Positions 1 to 8,682 are shown, counted from the first letter of the stretch. The stretch: 64,000 nt of DNA from Streptomyces sp. R21 (GCF_041051975.1 NZ_CP163435.1:4030001-4094000); one strand, 5' to 3'. Notes: generated by a model not told the origin, from the letters alone. Numbers and translations are program-made.

Positions 1-218
1 GCCGGTGCCGGGGCACCGCGGGGCGCCGCGCGACCGCCGCCCTCGGGCCGGGCGGTGTCACGGGTGAACAGCGGGAAGCGGCGCGTGGTGCGGCGCGGGT
101 GCCCTTCGGCGTCGGGCGCGCTGACGGCGTCCCGCACCTCGATGTCGTCGGCGGCGTCGTCAACGGCGGGAGCCTCGACGTCCACGTGATCCCCGTTGCC
201 CTCAGACTCGGCCGACAC
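1..218 (-). CDS. DUF3017-like membrane protein, partial (N-terminus only)
   Basis: A reading frame on the minus strand opens with GTG at 218, 17 nt inside the 3' end of folD, and runs off the window edge. The visible 72 residues begin MSAESEGNGDHVDVEAP, are acidic, and then become basic (RRTTRRFPLFTRD). In Streptomyces the gene directly downstream of folD usually encodes a small DUF3017 membrane protein, and a charged cytoplasmic N-terminus before the membrane segments fits. The membrane part lies outside the window, so the family call rests on context. The overlap suggests translational coupling to folD. An internal GTG at 185 is a weaker alternative start. Confidence 0.6.
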   Translation of the reverse strand, partial: MSAESEGNGDHVDVEAPAVDDAADDIEVRDAVSAPDAEGHPRRTTRRFPLFTRDTARPEGGGRAAPRGAPAP

Positions 219-1062
219 TGCGCTCCGCCGCCTCCACCACGTTGACGAGCAGCTGGGCCCGGGTCATCGGGCCGACGCCGCCCGGGTTCGGCGAGATCCA
301 CGCGGCGACCTCGGCGACGCCCGGGTGGACATCGCCGACGATCTTGCCCTCGGCGCTGCGCGAGACACCGACGTCGAGCACGGCCGCGCCGGGCTTCACG
401 TCCTCGGGGCGGATCAGGTGCGCCGAGCCGGCCGCGGCGACGATGATGTCGGCGCGCTTGAGGTGCGAGGAGAGGTCGCGCGTGCCGGTGTGGCACTGCG
501 TCACCGTCGCGTTCTCGCTGCGCCGCGTCAGCAGCAGCGGCATCGGGCGCCCGATGGTCACACCGCGGCCGACGACCACGACCTCGGCGCCCTTGATCTC
601 CACGCCGTACTGCCGGAGCAGGGTGAGGACACCGTTCGGGGTGCAGGGCAGCGGGGCGGGCTCGTTGAGGACGAGACGCCCGAGGTTCATCGGGTGCAGA
701 CCGTCGGCGTCCTTGTCCGGGTCCATCAGTTCGAGGATGCGGTTCTCGTCGATGCCCTTGGGAAGCGGCAGCTGGACGATGTAACCGGTGCAGGCCGGGT
801 CCTCGTTGAGCTCGCGGACGACGGCCTCGATCTCCTCCTGCGTGGCGGTCGCGGGCAGTTCGCGCTGAATGGAGGCGATGCCCACCTGGGCACAGTCGCG
901 GTGCTTGCCCGCGACGTACTTCTGGCTGCCGGGGTCGTCACCGACGAGGACGGTCCCCAGGCCGGGCGTGACGCCCTTCTCCTTCAGGGCCGCCACGCGG
1001 ACGGTCAGATCGGACTTGATCGCGGCTGCGGTGGCCTTGCCATCGAGAATCTGGGCGGTCAT
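202..1062 (-). CDS. folD: Bifunctional methylenetetrahydrofolate dehydrogenase/cyclohydrolase FolD
   Basis: FolD interconverts 5,10-methylene-THF, methenyl-THF and 10-formyl-THF in the cytosol and supplies the formyl groups used by PurN and PurH, encoded 2.5 kb away. The 286-residue protein has the family length. It shows the substrate-site segment around QKYVAGK, the PLP-containing loop (LPLPKGIDENRIL), the NADP-binding VVGRGVTIGRP segment and the C-terminal PGGVGPMT signature. The VVGRG variant differs from the common VVGRS. The ATG at 1062 is preferred over the upstream in-frame start at 1209 because GGGAGG lies just upstream and the protein starts where the family does (MTAQILDGK). The 5' region contains a tandem TTGCAC repeat (1172-1183) shared with the divergent gene at 1338. 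Confidence 0.97.
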   Translation of the reverse strand: MTAQILDGKATAAAIKSDLTVRVAALKEKGVTPGLGTVLVGDDPGSQKYVAGKHRDCAQVGIASIQRELPATATQEEIEAVVRELNEDPACTGYIVQLPLPKGIDENRILELMDPDKDADGLHPMNLGRLVLNEPAPLPCTPNGVLTLLRQYGVEIKGAEVVVVGRGVTIGRPMPLLLTRRSENATVTQCHTGTRDLSSHLKRADIIVAAAGSAHLIRPEDVKPGAAVLDVGVSRSAEGKIVGDVHPGVAEVAAWISPNPGGVGPMTRAQLLVNVVEAAERSVGRV

Positions 1063-1337
1063 GGCCCCATCCTCCCGGATGACCCGGCCCCGGTTCCAAT
1101 CCGGCCACCATATGGGCCTTGCGACGCCGATTCCCGGGCCCGTCCCCCGCATCCGGCCATGATCATCGATGTTGCACTTGCACAACACATATGGCATCCG
1201 GCTGGACAAGTAAGAGGCGCCTAAAGAACGATGAGCAGCACAGTGCCGCGGGCAGTACCGGGGGGACGGACCGCTCTGTAGAAATTCCTCCGACCGTTCC
1301 GCGCTTCGTCCCCGCGCAAAACGGAGGAAAACCCGCC

Positions 1338-1961
1338 ATGAGTTTCGGCGACCCGAACAACCCTTATGGGCAGCCTCCCCAGCAGCCCCCGGGCCCGCCC
1401 GGATACGGCTACCCGCAGGCCCCGCCCGGCGTACCGCCGCAGGGCTACGGCTACCCGCAGCAGCCGGCGTACCCCGGCTACCCGGGCGGCAACCAGATGC
1501 TTCCGCAGTCGATGCCGGGGCTTTTGATGACGGCCCGCGTCTTCCTCTTCATCATCGCGGTGCCGCAGACCATCGCGGCGCTGTTCTGGTTCTACCTCGC
1601 CGCGTTCGCGAACGACGTGTCGGACAGTGCGGACGACTACGGGTTCACCAACGTGGGCAACGGCGGGCACATGGCCGCCGGGGTCTTCGTCTTGATCGCT
1701 CTGCTCGCCGCGGCCCTCGCGACCCTCTCCATCACGCTCGGCGTGAAGTTCAGCAGGGGCGGCCAGGGCGTCCGCATCACCACCGTCGTCTACGGTGCGC
1801 TCGGCGGCATCGTCGGCCTGATCGCGCTCTTCGTCGGCCTGGACTCCGGACTCGCGTCCGCGGTCATCCTGCCGCTGATCTGGGTCGTCTTCGCCACCGT
1901 CATCACGGCGGCGCCGGTCGTCGCCAGCGGCACCGCCTGGTTCGCACGCCCGCGCTACTGA
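1338..1961 (+). CDS. Proline/glycine/tyrosine-rich integral membrane protein
   Basis: I do not recognise a named family. The 207-residue protein has a Pro/Gly/Tyr/Gln-rich cytoplasmic N-terminus (about residues 1-55, PPGYGYPQ-type repeats) followed by about four hydrophobic segments (near residues 64-84, 108-130, 145-165 and 172-195). It ends FARPRY. Start is ATG 1338 with a GGAGGA ribosome binding site 9 nt upstream; the longer frame upstream lacks coding character. It is divergent from folD and ends in a strong hairpin shared with purH. Such N-terminal tails are common in actinobacterial membrane proteins of unknown role. Confidence 0.85.
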   Translation: MSFGDPNNPYGQPPQQPPGPPGYGYPQAPPGVPPQGYGYPQQPAYPGYPGGNQMLPQSMPGLLMTARVFLFIIAVPQTIAALFWFYLAAFANDVSDSADDYGFTNVGNGGHMAAGVFVLIALLAAALATLSITLGVKFSRGGQGVRITTVVYGALGGIVGLIALFVGLDSGLASAVILPLIWVVFATVITAAPVVASGTAWFARPRY

Positions 1962-1992
1962 ACTCCCCGCGCAGGCCGCTTCGTTCACACCA

Positions 1993-2029
1993 AGGGCCGT
2001 GTCCCCCTCATACAGGGGGACACGGCCCT
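1993..2029. terminator. Bidirectional terminator hairpin, 16-bp perfect stem
   Basis: Perfect inverted repeat: arms 1993-2008 and 2014-2029 (AGGGCCGTGTCCCCCT), loop CATAC. It lies between two convergent genes, the membrane protein ending at 1961 and purH ending at 2053. Confidence 0.9.
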
Positions 2030-2052
2030 GGTGCATTGCACATGGGTGCGGA

Positions 2053-3633
2053 TCAGTGGAAGAAGTGCCGCGTCCCCGTGAAGTACATCGTCACGCCCGC
2101 CTTCTTCGCGGCCTCGACCACCAGCTCGTCGCGGACCGAACCGCCGGGCTGGACCACGGCCTTGACGCCCGCCTCGGCGAGGATCTCGAAGCCGTCGGGG
2201 AAGGGGAAGAACGCGTCGGAGGCGGCGTAGGAGCCGCGAGCGCGCTCGGCGCCCGCCCGCTCCACGGCGAGCTTCGCGGAGTCGACACGGTTGACCTGGC
2301 CCATGCCCACGCCGACCGAGGCGCCGTCCTTGGCGAGCAGGATCGCGTTGGACTTGACGGCCCGGCAGGCCTTCCAGGCGAATGCCAGCTCGTCGAGCTC
2401 ACCGGGGCTGAGGGCGTCGCCGGTCGCGAGGGTCCAGGACGCCGGGTTGTCGCCGTCCGCCTGGAGACGGTCGGTGACCTGGAGCAGCGCGCCGCCGTCG
2501 ATCTGCTTGACCTCGACGGGGTTGGCCGGACCGTGGTGGGCCCTGAGCACCCGGATGTTCTTCTTCTTGGTGAGGGCTTCGAGGGCGCCGTCCTCGTACT
2601 CGGGCGCCACGATCACCTCGGTGAAGATCTCGGCGACCTGCTCCGCCATCTCCTTCGTCACCGGCCGGTTGACGGCGATGACGCCACCGAACGCGGACAG
2701 CGGGTCGCAGGCGTGCGCCTTGCGGTGCGCCTCGGCGACGTTGGAGGCGACCGCGATCCCGCACGGGTTGGCGTGCTTGATGATCGCGACGCAGGGGTCC
2801 TCGTGGTCGTACGCGGCACGGCGCGCGGCATCCGTGTCCGTGAAGTTGTTGTACGACATCTCCTTGCCGTGCAGCTGCTCGGCCTCGGCGAGGCCGCGCG
2901 TGCCGTCGACGTAGAGGGCCGCACCCTGGTGCGGGTTCTCGCCGTAGCGCAGGGTGTTCTTGCGCGCGTAGGTGTGGCCGAGGAAGTCGGGGAAGCCGCT
3001 CTCGTCGGCGGCGGCGTACTCGTCCGCGAACCAGGAGGCGACGGCGACGTCGTACGCGGCCGTGTGCTGGAACGCCTCGGCGGCGAGCCGCTTGCGGGTG
3101 GTGAGGTCGAACCCGCCGTCCTGGGCGGCCGCGAGGACGTCGGCGTACCGCTTCGGGCTGGTGACCACGGCCACCGACGGGTGATTCTTGGCGGCGGCGC
3201 GGACCATCGAGGGACCGCCGATGTCGATCTGCTCGACGCACTCGTCGGGCGAAGCGCCCGAGGCGACCGTCTCGCGGAACGGGTAGAGGTTCACGACGAC
3301 GAGGTCGAACGGCTGCACGCCCAGGTCGGCGAGCTGCCGGCGGTGGTCCTCCAGGCGGAGGTCGGCGAGGATGCCGGCGTGGACCTTCGGGTGCAGCGTC
3401 TTGACGCGGCCGTCCAGGCACTCGGGGAAGCCGGTGAGCTCCTCGACCTTGGTGACGGGGACACCGGCGGCGGCGATGCGGCCGGCCGTGGAGCCGGTGG
3501 AGACGAGCTCGACACCGGCCTCGTGCAGCCCGCGCGCGAGCTCCTCAAGACCGGTCTTGTCATAGACGCTGACGAGCGCCCGGCGGATGGCCCGCTTGTT
3601 GCTCTCGGCCGTGACTGTGCTCTCGGCGGTCAC
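2053..3633 (-). CDS. purH: AICAR transformylase/IMP cyclohydrolase PurH
   Basis: PurH catalyses the last two steps of IMP synthesis: formylation of AICAR with 10-formyl-THF, then ring closure. The 526-residue length is normal. The N-terminal MGS-like cyclohydrolase domain (RRALVSVYDKTGLEELARGL, LVSTGSTAGRIAAAG) is followed by the AICARFT domain (KTLHPKVHAGIL, LRYGENPHQGAALY, IIKHANPCG, KSNAILLAKDG, GMGQVNRVDS). The start is GTG at 3633, overlapping the purN stop as GTGA, so the two genes are translationally coupled in a purN-purH operon, the standard Streptomyces arrangement. Confidence 0.98.
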   Translation of the reverse strand: MTAESTVTAESNKRAIRRALVSVYDKTGLEELARGLHEAGVELVSTGSTAGRIAAAGVPVTKVEELTGFPECLDGRVKTLHPKVHAGILADLRLEDHRRQLADLGVQPFDLVVVNLYPFRETVASGASPDECVEQIDIGGPSMVRAAAKNHPSVAVVTSPKRYADVLAAAQDGGFDLTTRKRLAAEAFQHTAAYDVAVASWFADEYAAADESGFPDFLGHTYARKNTLRYGENPHQGAALYVDGTRGLAEAEQLHGKEMSYNNFTDTDAARRAAYDHEDPCVAIIKHANPCGIAVASNVAEAHRKAHACDPLSAFGGVIAVNRPVTKEMAEQVAEIFTEVIVAPEYEDGALEALTKKKNIRVLRAHHGPANPVEVKQIDGGALLQVTDRLQADGDNPASWTLATGDALSPGELDELAFAWKACRAVKSNAILLAKDGASVGVGMGQVNRVDSAKLAVERAGAERARGSYAASDAFFPFPDGFEILAEAGVKAVVQPGGSVRDELVVEAAKKAGVTMYFTGTRHFFH

Positions 3634-4268
3634 TGGATAACTACCTTTCGTCCCTCAATGCGATAGCCGTTGCGGGCGAGCCGCCCCACGACATCGACGA
3701 GCAGCCTTCGCTCGACTTCCTTGATGCGCTCGTGCAGCGCACTCTCGTCGTCCTCGTCCCGGACCTCGACCACGCCCTGAGCGATGATCGGCCCGGTGTC
3801 GACGCCGTCGTCGACGAAGTGGACGGTGCAGCCGGTGACCCGCGCGCCGTACGCGAGGGCGTCGCGCACACCGTGGGCTCCCGGGAAACTGGGCAGCAGG
3901 GCGGGGTGCGTGTTGACGAACCGCCCGCCGAACCGTGCGAGGAATTCCTTCCCCACGATCTTCATGAACCCCGCGGAGACGACCAGGTCGGGCTCGTACG
4001 CGGCGACGGCCCCGGCGAGGGCCTTGTCCCACTCCTCGCGGCTGTCGTAGTCCTTCACCCGGCACACGAAGGTCGGCAGGGCGGCGCGCTCGGCGCGGGC
4101 CAGCCCCTCGATGCCGTCGCGGTCCGCTCCTACGGCGACGATCTCGGCTCCGTAGGCCGCGACGCCCTGCTCCGCGATGGCGTCCAGCAGTGCCTGCAGG
4201 TTCGTGCCGGATCCGGAGACCAGCACGACAAGGCGCCTGGCCGCAGACTTGACCACGGGCTCGGCCAC
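3630..4268 (-). CDS. purN: Phosphoribosylglycinamide formyltransferase PurN
   Basis: GAR transformylase using 10-formyl-THF, third step of de novo purine synthesis. The 212-residue protein carries the phosphate-binding LVSGSGTNLQ segment (residues 16-25). Its catalytic trio corresponds to the E. coli Asn106/His108/Asp144 set: Asn119 and His121 in VNTHPALLPSFPG, and Asp157 in DDGVDTGPI. The start is GTG 4268, with GAAAGGG about 10 nt upstream; the frame continues to 4436 without family similarity. It is first in the purN-purH operon, preceded at 4294-4311 by an 18-nt palindrome that could be an operator. Confidence 0.95.
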   Translation of the reverse strand: MAEPVVKSAARRLVVLVSGSGTNLQALLDAIAEQGVAAYGAEIVAVGADRDGIEGLARAERAALPTFVCRVKDYDSREEWDKALAGAVAAYEPDLVVSAGFMKIVGKEFLARFGGRFVNTHPALLPSFPGAHGVRDALAYGARVTGCTVHFVDDGVDTGPIIAQGVVEVRDEDDESALHERIKEVERRLLVDVVGRLARNGYRIEGRKVVIQ

Positions 4269-4293
4269 GACGGGGCCCTTTCTCGGGGGTGCG

Positions 4294-4311
4294 TTTGTAC
4301 GGTCGTACAAA
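4294..4311. promoter_or_regulatory. 18-nt palindrome upstream of purN-purH, candidate operator
   Basis: TTTGTACG-GT-CGTACAAA is a perfect 8-bp inverted repeat with a 2-nt spacer, 25 nt upstream of the purN start. The TTGTACG..CGTACAA form resembles operators of TetR-family repressors. No regulator of that type is encoded nearby, so the ligand and protein are unknown. Confidence 0.5.
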
Positions 4312-4590
4312 TGCTTCGCGCCCCGGGATACGGGGAAGTCTACGAAGCGGCCGACCGGCAGCAACGATACCGGCACTCCGGGCGGCCCCCACGGGACGGG
4401 GGCGTGGCCGGAAGGTAGCGTCTGGGGAGGATCCACCCGGGAAGACGGTCGGGAAGACGGTTCAGCACGGGGAACGCCCTGCCTGCGTGGGACGTTGATC
4501 TGTCAGCGGGTCGGTCCGGTTCGTCGGCCGACCGGTCGATTCACCAGCCGGTCGGCTCGCCAGCCGGTTCGCCATCCCGCTTCGTCCGCG

Positions 4591-4626
4591 AGTTCACCAG
4601 CCAGTTCACCAGCCAGTTCACCAGCC
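4591..4626. repeat. 12-bp tandem repeat, three units
   Basis: Three exact copies of AGTTCACCAGCC are followed by a degenerate fourth (AGTTCATCAAGG), with related CCAGCCGGT copies just upstream (about 4540-4570). It lies in the leader of the gene at 4655. Confidence 0.8.
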
Positions 4627-4654
4627 AGTTCATCAAGGGGAAGACGCACACCTG

Positions 4655-5491
4655 ATGCCGGATCGCAGTCTCCGACTCCCTCCGCTCCTGCTGCGCGAGC
4701 GGCGCCCTTCGCCCACGCCGCCGCAGGAGAGCGGACGCGACGCTGCGGACGGGCGGGGCCAGGAGGCCCCCTCGTCGGACCCGTCGACCCCGTCGGACCC
4801 GTCCGGCCCGTCGGACCGGCCCTCGGAGGACAACCCCTTCGCGCCGCCGCCGGAGGGGACTCCCGACCGGCCGTGGCAGCCGCGGCGGCCCGTGAACGGA
4901 CAGGGCGGCTCGGAGGAGGACAACCGGCCCGGGCAGTCCGGACAGCCGGGGCAGTCGCCGTGGGGCAACCAGTGGAGCGACCGGCAGCCGGGGCGTTCGA
5001 GCGGTGGCGGTTTCGGTGACCGGCCCGGGGCGCCTCAGGGGCAGAACGGTCCGGAGGGGCCGACCGGTGGTCCGGGTGCCGGGATGCGCTGGGATCCGAC
5101 GGACCCCTCCCAGCGGCGCGCGCGGTTCGCGCTGCTCTCCGGCATGTGGGCGTTCTTCTTCGCCCTCTTCAGCTGGCCGTACGTGGCACTGCTGCTCGGC
5201 GCGCTCGGCCTGTACTGGGGCGGCAGTGCGCTTCGTGCCAAGCCGCGCACCCCGGATCCGGACGCCCCGGCGCCCGACCCGAACGCGAACGCCCGCCCCC
5301 AGACCACGGCCGCAGTGAGCGGCCTGGTCACCGCCTCCCTGGCCCTCGCCATGGTCGCCGCGACCTTCACCGCCCAGTTCGTCTACAGCGACTACTACTC
5401 CTGCACGAACGACGCCCTCACCAACACCGCCAAGCAGTCCTGCAACGACCTCCTCCCGAAGGAACTCCGGGGGCTGCTGGGGACGCGCTGA
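4655..5491 (+). CDS. Membrane protein with long disordered Pro/Gly/Gln-rich N-terminus
   Basis: Unrecognised family, 278 residues. Residues 1-150 are low-complexity and probably disordered (runs such as SDPSTPSDPSGPSD and GQSGQPGQSP). Then come a paired hydrophobic region near residues 161-190 (MWAFFFALFSWPYVALLLGALGLYW), a polar loop, and a last membrane segment near 217-240. The short C-terminal tail (SDYYSCTNDALTNTAKQSCNDL) has two cysteines that could form an extracytoplasmic disulfide. ATG 4655 has AAGGGGA about 12 nt upstream. It sits between the purN promoter region and the convergent PerM-like gene, with an interspersed repeat downstream. Confidence 0.75.
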   Translation: MPDRSLRLPPLLLRERRPSPTPPQESGRDAADGRGQEAPSSDPSTPSDPSGPSDRPSEDNPFAPPPEGTPDRPWQPRRPVNGQGGSEEDNRPGQSGQPGQSPWGNQWSDRQPGRSSGGGFGDRPGAPQGQNGPEGPTGGPGAGMRWDPTDPSQRRARFALLSGMWAFFFALFSWPYVALLLGALGLYWGGSALRAKPRTPDPDAPAPDPNANARPQTTAAVSGLVTASLALAMVAATFTAQFVYSDYYSCTNDALTNTAKQSCNDLLPKELRGLLGTR

Positions 5492-5590
5492 CGATCGCCG
5501 GCGGTTGCTGGCGGGGGCGCCCATCGCAGGGGGTGCGGTGGGTGGGTCGGGGCCGTGCCGGTGGGCGACTGCGGGCGCGTACTCGCTTAG

Positions 5591-5694
5591 CTGCGGGCAA
5601 TCGTGCCGCTGGGGCGGCACGGGTGGGCGCAGGCGGCGCCCCGTGAGCGCCGGGCTGCGTGACCCACCCCCGCCCAGCACCACCGCCGGGTGAC
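5591..5694. repeat. Interspersed intergenic repeat, copy A (104 bp)
   Basis: Read on the minus strand, this 104-bp block matches 22121-22224 at all but about 3 positions. It contains the hairpin CGTGCCGC-TGGG-GCGGCACG at 5602-5621. Flanking it at about 5540-5562 is a further stretch shared with the other end of copy B. It lies between convergent genes, so it may also act in transcription termination or 3'-end folding. Confidence 0.85.
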
Positions 5695-5710
5695 CGTGCA
5701 GAGCCAAGGG

Positions 5711-7327
5711 TCAGCCGGGCTCGCCCGGGTCCGCAGGAGCGGACGCCTCCTTCAGGGCCGCCCAGCGGGACTCCCGGCTGGCTTCCTCGTGCCACGGGGA
5801 AGCGGCCGGGCCGTCGGCGGGGAGGAAGTCGTACGGCTCGAACGTCGGGTCCGGTGCCTCCGGTGCGGGCGTGGCCGACACCGCCGTACCGTCACCGCGG
5901 GAGGACTTGGGCCGGGCCCAGGGCAAGGAGAACCAGCGCCTCACGGAAGGCAACCGCAGCAGGCGCCGGCCGGAGTCCCGCCGCCCCCGAGGCTCCCGCA
6001 CACGCCACCCCCGCACCCCCAGAGCCACCGGCACCCCCACCGCCCCCACCCAGCCGCCCGCCGCCGGCCCCACCTGCCACCACACCGGCCCGAGATGGGC
6101 CAGCGCAGCGACCCCGAGCGGCCCCCCGGCCAGCCCCGCGAGCACCGCGAGCGCCACCCCGCACAGCCCCGCCGCGACCCCCACGACAGCGACCGTCCGC
6201 CCCCGCGACCAGGCCTCGTCCCGCGCCCCGCCCCCCGGCGCCGCCGATGCCACGACGAACCACGCGACCGTCACCCCCGCCGCCACCGGCACCGCCGCGG
6301 CCCCCCAGCCCCACGGCGTGGCCGCCCCCGGCACGGCGGCCAGCAGCGGAAACGGCGGCAGCAGCGACCCCGCCCCGGCCGAGGACAACGGCCCCGCCAC
6401 ATGTCCTGCCCCCAGGACGACCCCCGGCCCGAGCCCGTACGCCGCCCCCCACACCGCCGCGTTCGGCACCAGCGCCAGACACAGCAGCAGTACGGCGAAA
6501 CGGCCCGACCACACCTCGGTGAGCTGGAGGAACGAGTCCCGCGCCAGCCCGCCGTGCCACACCGACGACGCGGCGACGAGCAGCGCCCCGCCCCCGACCA
6601 GCGCGGCGACCCCGGCCCCCGAAGCCCGCATCGCGGTCGCGAGCGCCCGACGGGCGTCCGGCGTCAGACCCTCGTCGGTGACGAACCGCCGTAGGGCTTG
6701 GGGAAGGGCGGCCATCAGCCTCCGGCGCCACCGCGGCGGCAGCGGCTCGTGCGGGCGGCCGCACGCCGTCCACACCCCCGCCCCCGCCGCCGTGGCCGCA
6801 ACCACCGGCAGGCATACGGCGGTCCACACCCAGGACGGCCGCAACTCGCCGCCCGAGGCGTACAGCGCGGCGGCTCCGCCGACGGACAGATAGCCGGCCA
6901 CGACCCCGGCCCACACCGCGCGCGGCGCCGCCTCGGACTCGTGGTCCGCGTCGTCGTTCGCCGCGTCGCGCGCCGCCCGGTGCAGAAGCCACGCCGGCAG
7001 CACGAGCAGCAGCAGCGGGGTGATGCCGACGGGCGCGGGCACCCCGGACAGGGTCTCGGTGCGCACCAGTTCGGCCCCGTGCGCGAGCAGCCACAGCGCG
7101 GCGGCGACGTGCAGCGCGCCACCGGGCCCGCTGTCCGGGTACGGCGAACTGATCCACAGCACCATGACGAGGACGGCGAACGAGCCGAGCCCGAGCCCCG
7201 CCGCGAGCGCGCCGCCCAGCACGCCGGCGGCCAGCCCGGGCGAGCGGTCGCGCATCCGGGTGAGCAGGGACGACAACGACGTACCGCGGGACGTGCCGCG
7301 GTCGGTGAGGTGGGTCACGTCCGCCAT
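5711..7327 (-). CDS. DUF6350/PerM-type polytopic membrane protein
   Basis: A 538-residue, very hydrophobic protein. After a short basic N-terminus (MADVTHLTDRGTSRGTSLSSLLTRMRD) there are roughly ten membrane segments, starting with GVLGGALAAGLGLGSFAVLVMVLW. The C-terminal ~100 residues are hydrophilic and acidic with Pro/Ala. The Streptomyces protein encoded next to purN is normally a DUF6350 family member, now often called PerM after a mycobacterial cell-division membrane protein; that name is from context and topology, not from a diagnostic motif. It is divergent from the HTH/sigma gene at 7427. Confidence 0.75.
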   Translation of the reverse strand: MADVTHLTDRGTSRGTSLSSLLTRMRDRSPGLAAGVLGGALAAGLGLGSFAVLVMVLWISSPYPDSGPGGALHVAAALWLLAHGAELVRTETLSGVPAPVGITPLLLLVLPAWLLHRAARDAANDDADHESEAAPRAVWAGVVAGYLSVGGAAALYASGGELRPSWVWTAVCLPVVAATAAGAGVWTACGRPHEPLPPRWRRRLMAALPQALRRFVTDEGLTPDARRALATAMRASGAGVAALVGGGALLVAASSVWHGGLARDSFLQLTEVWSGRFAVLLLCLALVPNAAVWGAAYGLGPGVVLGAGHVAGPLSSAGAGSLLPPFPLLAAVPGAATPWGWGAAAVPVAAGVTVAWFVVASAAPGGGARDEAWSRGRTVAVVGVAAGLCGVALAVLAGLAGGPLGVAALAHLGPVWWQVGPAAGGWVGAVGVPVALGVRGWRVREPRGRRDSGRRLLRLPSVRRWFSLPWARPKSSRGDGTAVSATPAPEAPDPTFEPYDFLPADGPAASPWHEEASRESRWAALKEASAPADPGEPG

Positions 7328-7426
7328 GCTCCCAACGACACGCGCTTTCCCGTCGTAACAGGCGAAGCTCCGATGTGTCGCTCAATATGCAGCTATGTAC
7401 TTTTTCGTACGAGAGGGCGACGCGCT

Positions 7427-8599
7427 GTGACGGACAGCTCTGCGACCCCGCTGCCCTCCCCCAAGGAACGGCGCCGCCTGCGCGAGGCCAAGTCCCTGAC
7501 CCAGGCCGACGTCGCCGCCAAAGTGGGCGTCACCCGCGAGACGGTGCGCTCCTGGGAGACGGGCCGTACGACACCGCGCGGCCGGAAGTTGGAAGCGTAC
7601 GCAACGCTGCTGAGCGGGCCCGAGCTCGATGAGGCTCTGCCCGCCGAGGCGTCGGTGAGTGAAGTCGCGGCTGTCGCAGCCGAGGTGAGTGTCCGTCACG
7701 AGGACCCCGTCCTCGCTCTGGTGGGCGTCGGCGGGGGGCCCTCGTCCGCCCTGCCGGAGGAGGCACCGGCCCCGGCTCCGGTCCCGGACGACGTCCTCGA
7801 ACCGTTGACGCCCGCTCAGGCCTTCGACGCCCTCTACGCGTTCTGCGCCCCGGCCCTCGTACGGCAGACCTATCTGCTCACCGGGCGGCGGGAGTTGGCG
7901 CGCGAGTCCGTGGAGCGGGCCTTCCAGCTGGCCTGGCACCGCTGGCCCGAGGTGGCCGTCGACCGGGACCCGGCGGGGTGGGTGCGGGCGACGGCGCACG
8001 AGTACGCGCTCTCCCCCTGGCACCGGCTGCGCCCGCGCCACCGGCACCCGGAGGCACCGCCCGCCGACGCCTCCGGGCGTGCCCTGCTCGACACGCTCCT
8101 CAAACTGCCGCCGCCGTACCGGCGCACTCTGCTCCTCTACGACGGCGTGGGGCTCGACCTGCCCGAGACCGCGGCCGAGACGGAGGCGAGCACGCCCGCG
8201 GCGGCGAACCGGCTGCTGTACGCGCGCCAGGCCGTCGCCGCGCGTCTGCCGGAGCTGGCGGTCCCCGAGGAACTCCACCACCGCCTCGCCGAACTCGCGG
8301 CCACGGAACGGCTCCGCGCCGCGAAACCCCGGACCGTCCGCACGGGCAGCGAACGCCGCGCCCGCCAGTGGACCCGCGCGGCCATCGCCTGCACGGTCCT
8401 CCTCATCGCCACCACCGCCGTGACCCTCCGCGACGCCCCGGACCACTACGAGCCCCCGGTCGCCCCGGGCGCCCGGGTCCACGGCGTCCCCCCGCGGGCG
8501 GCCCAGGGCCCGCTCTCGCAGGAGGAGCTGGACCTGCGAACCAAGCTCAGGTCGGAGACGGCTCATGGGCCGGAGAAGCTGGTGCCTCAAACGCGTTAG
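7427..8599 (+). CDS. XRE-type HTH fused to an ECF sigma-like region and a membrane anchor
   Basis: A 390-residue composite. Residues 13-62 form an XRE helix-turn-helix (LREAKSLTQADVAAKVGVTRETVRSWETGRTTP). Residues about 130-280 resemble a degenerate ECF sigma factor: region-2-like AFDALYAFCAPALVRQTYLLTG and WHRWPEVAVDRDPAGWVRATAHEYAL, then region-4-like LLKLPPPYRRTLLLYDGVGLDLPETAAETE. One membrane helix follows (about 317-334) and a ~55-residue polar tail. GTG 7427 has GAGAGGG 9 nt upstream; an in-frame ATG at 7374 lacks a site. The fusion suggests a membrane-tethered regulator; whether it binds DNA or RNA polymerase cannot be told from sequence. Confidence 0.85.
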   Translation: MTDSSATPLPSPKERRRLREAKSLTQADVAAKVGVTRETVRSWETGRTTPRGRKLEAYATLLSGPELDEALPAEASVSEVAAVAAEVSVRHEDPVLALVGVGGGPSSALPEEAPAPAPVPDDVLEPLTPAQAFDALYAFCAPALVRQTYLLTGRRELARESVERAFQLAWHRWPEVAVDRDPAGWVRATAHEYALSPWHRLRPRHRHPEAPPADASGRALLDTLLKLPPPYRRTLLLYDGVGLDLPETAAETEASTPAAANRLLYARQAVAARLPELAVPEELHHRLAELAATERLRAAKPRTVRTGSERRARQWTRAAIACTVLLIATTAVTLRDAPDHYEPPVAPGARVHGVPPRAAQGPLSQEELDLRTKLRSETAHGPEKLVPQTR

Positions 8600-8626
8600 G
8601 CGGCTCGTCCGCGCCGGGAAACGCCA

Positions 8627-8659
8627 GTGGGCCCGCCCCGGCAAGGGGTACGGGCCCAC
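8627..8659. terminator. Terminator hairpin between convergent genes
   Basis: GTGGGCCCG (8627-8635) pairs with CGGGCCCAC (8651-8659), with an inner CCCC/GGGG extension. It lies between the HTH/sigma gene (ends 8599) and sucD (ends 8683). Confidence 0.75.
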
Positions 8660-8682
8660 AAGACGTTCAGCTACGGAGAAGC

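Noticed and set aside
4541..4660. Leftward frame with NWLVNWLVNWLVNS repeat
   Set aside because: Product of a 12-bp tandem repeat read in antisense; rest of that frame is opposite the 4655 gene.
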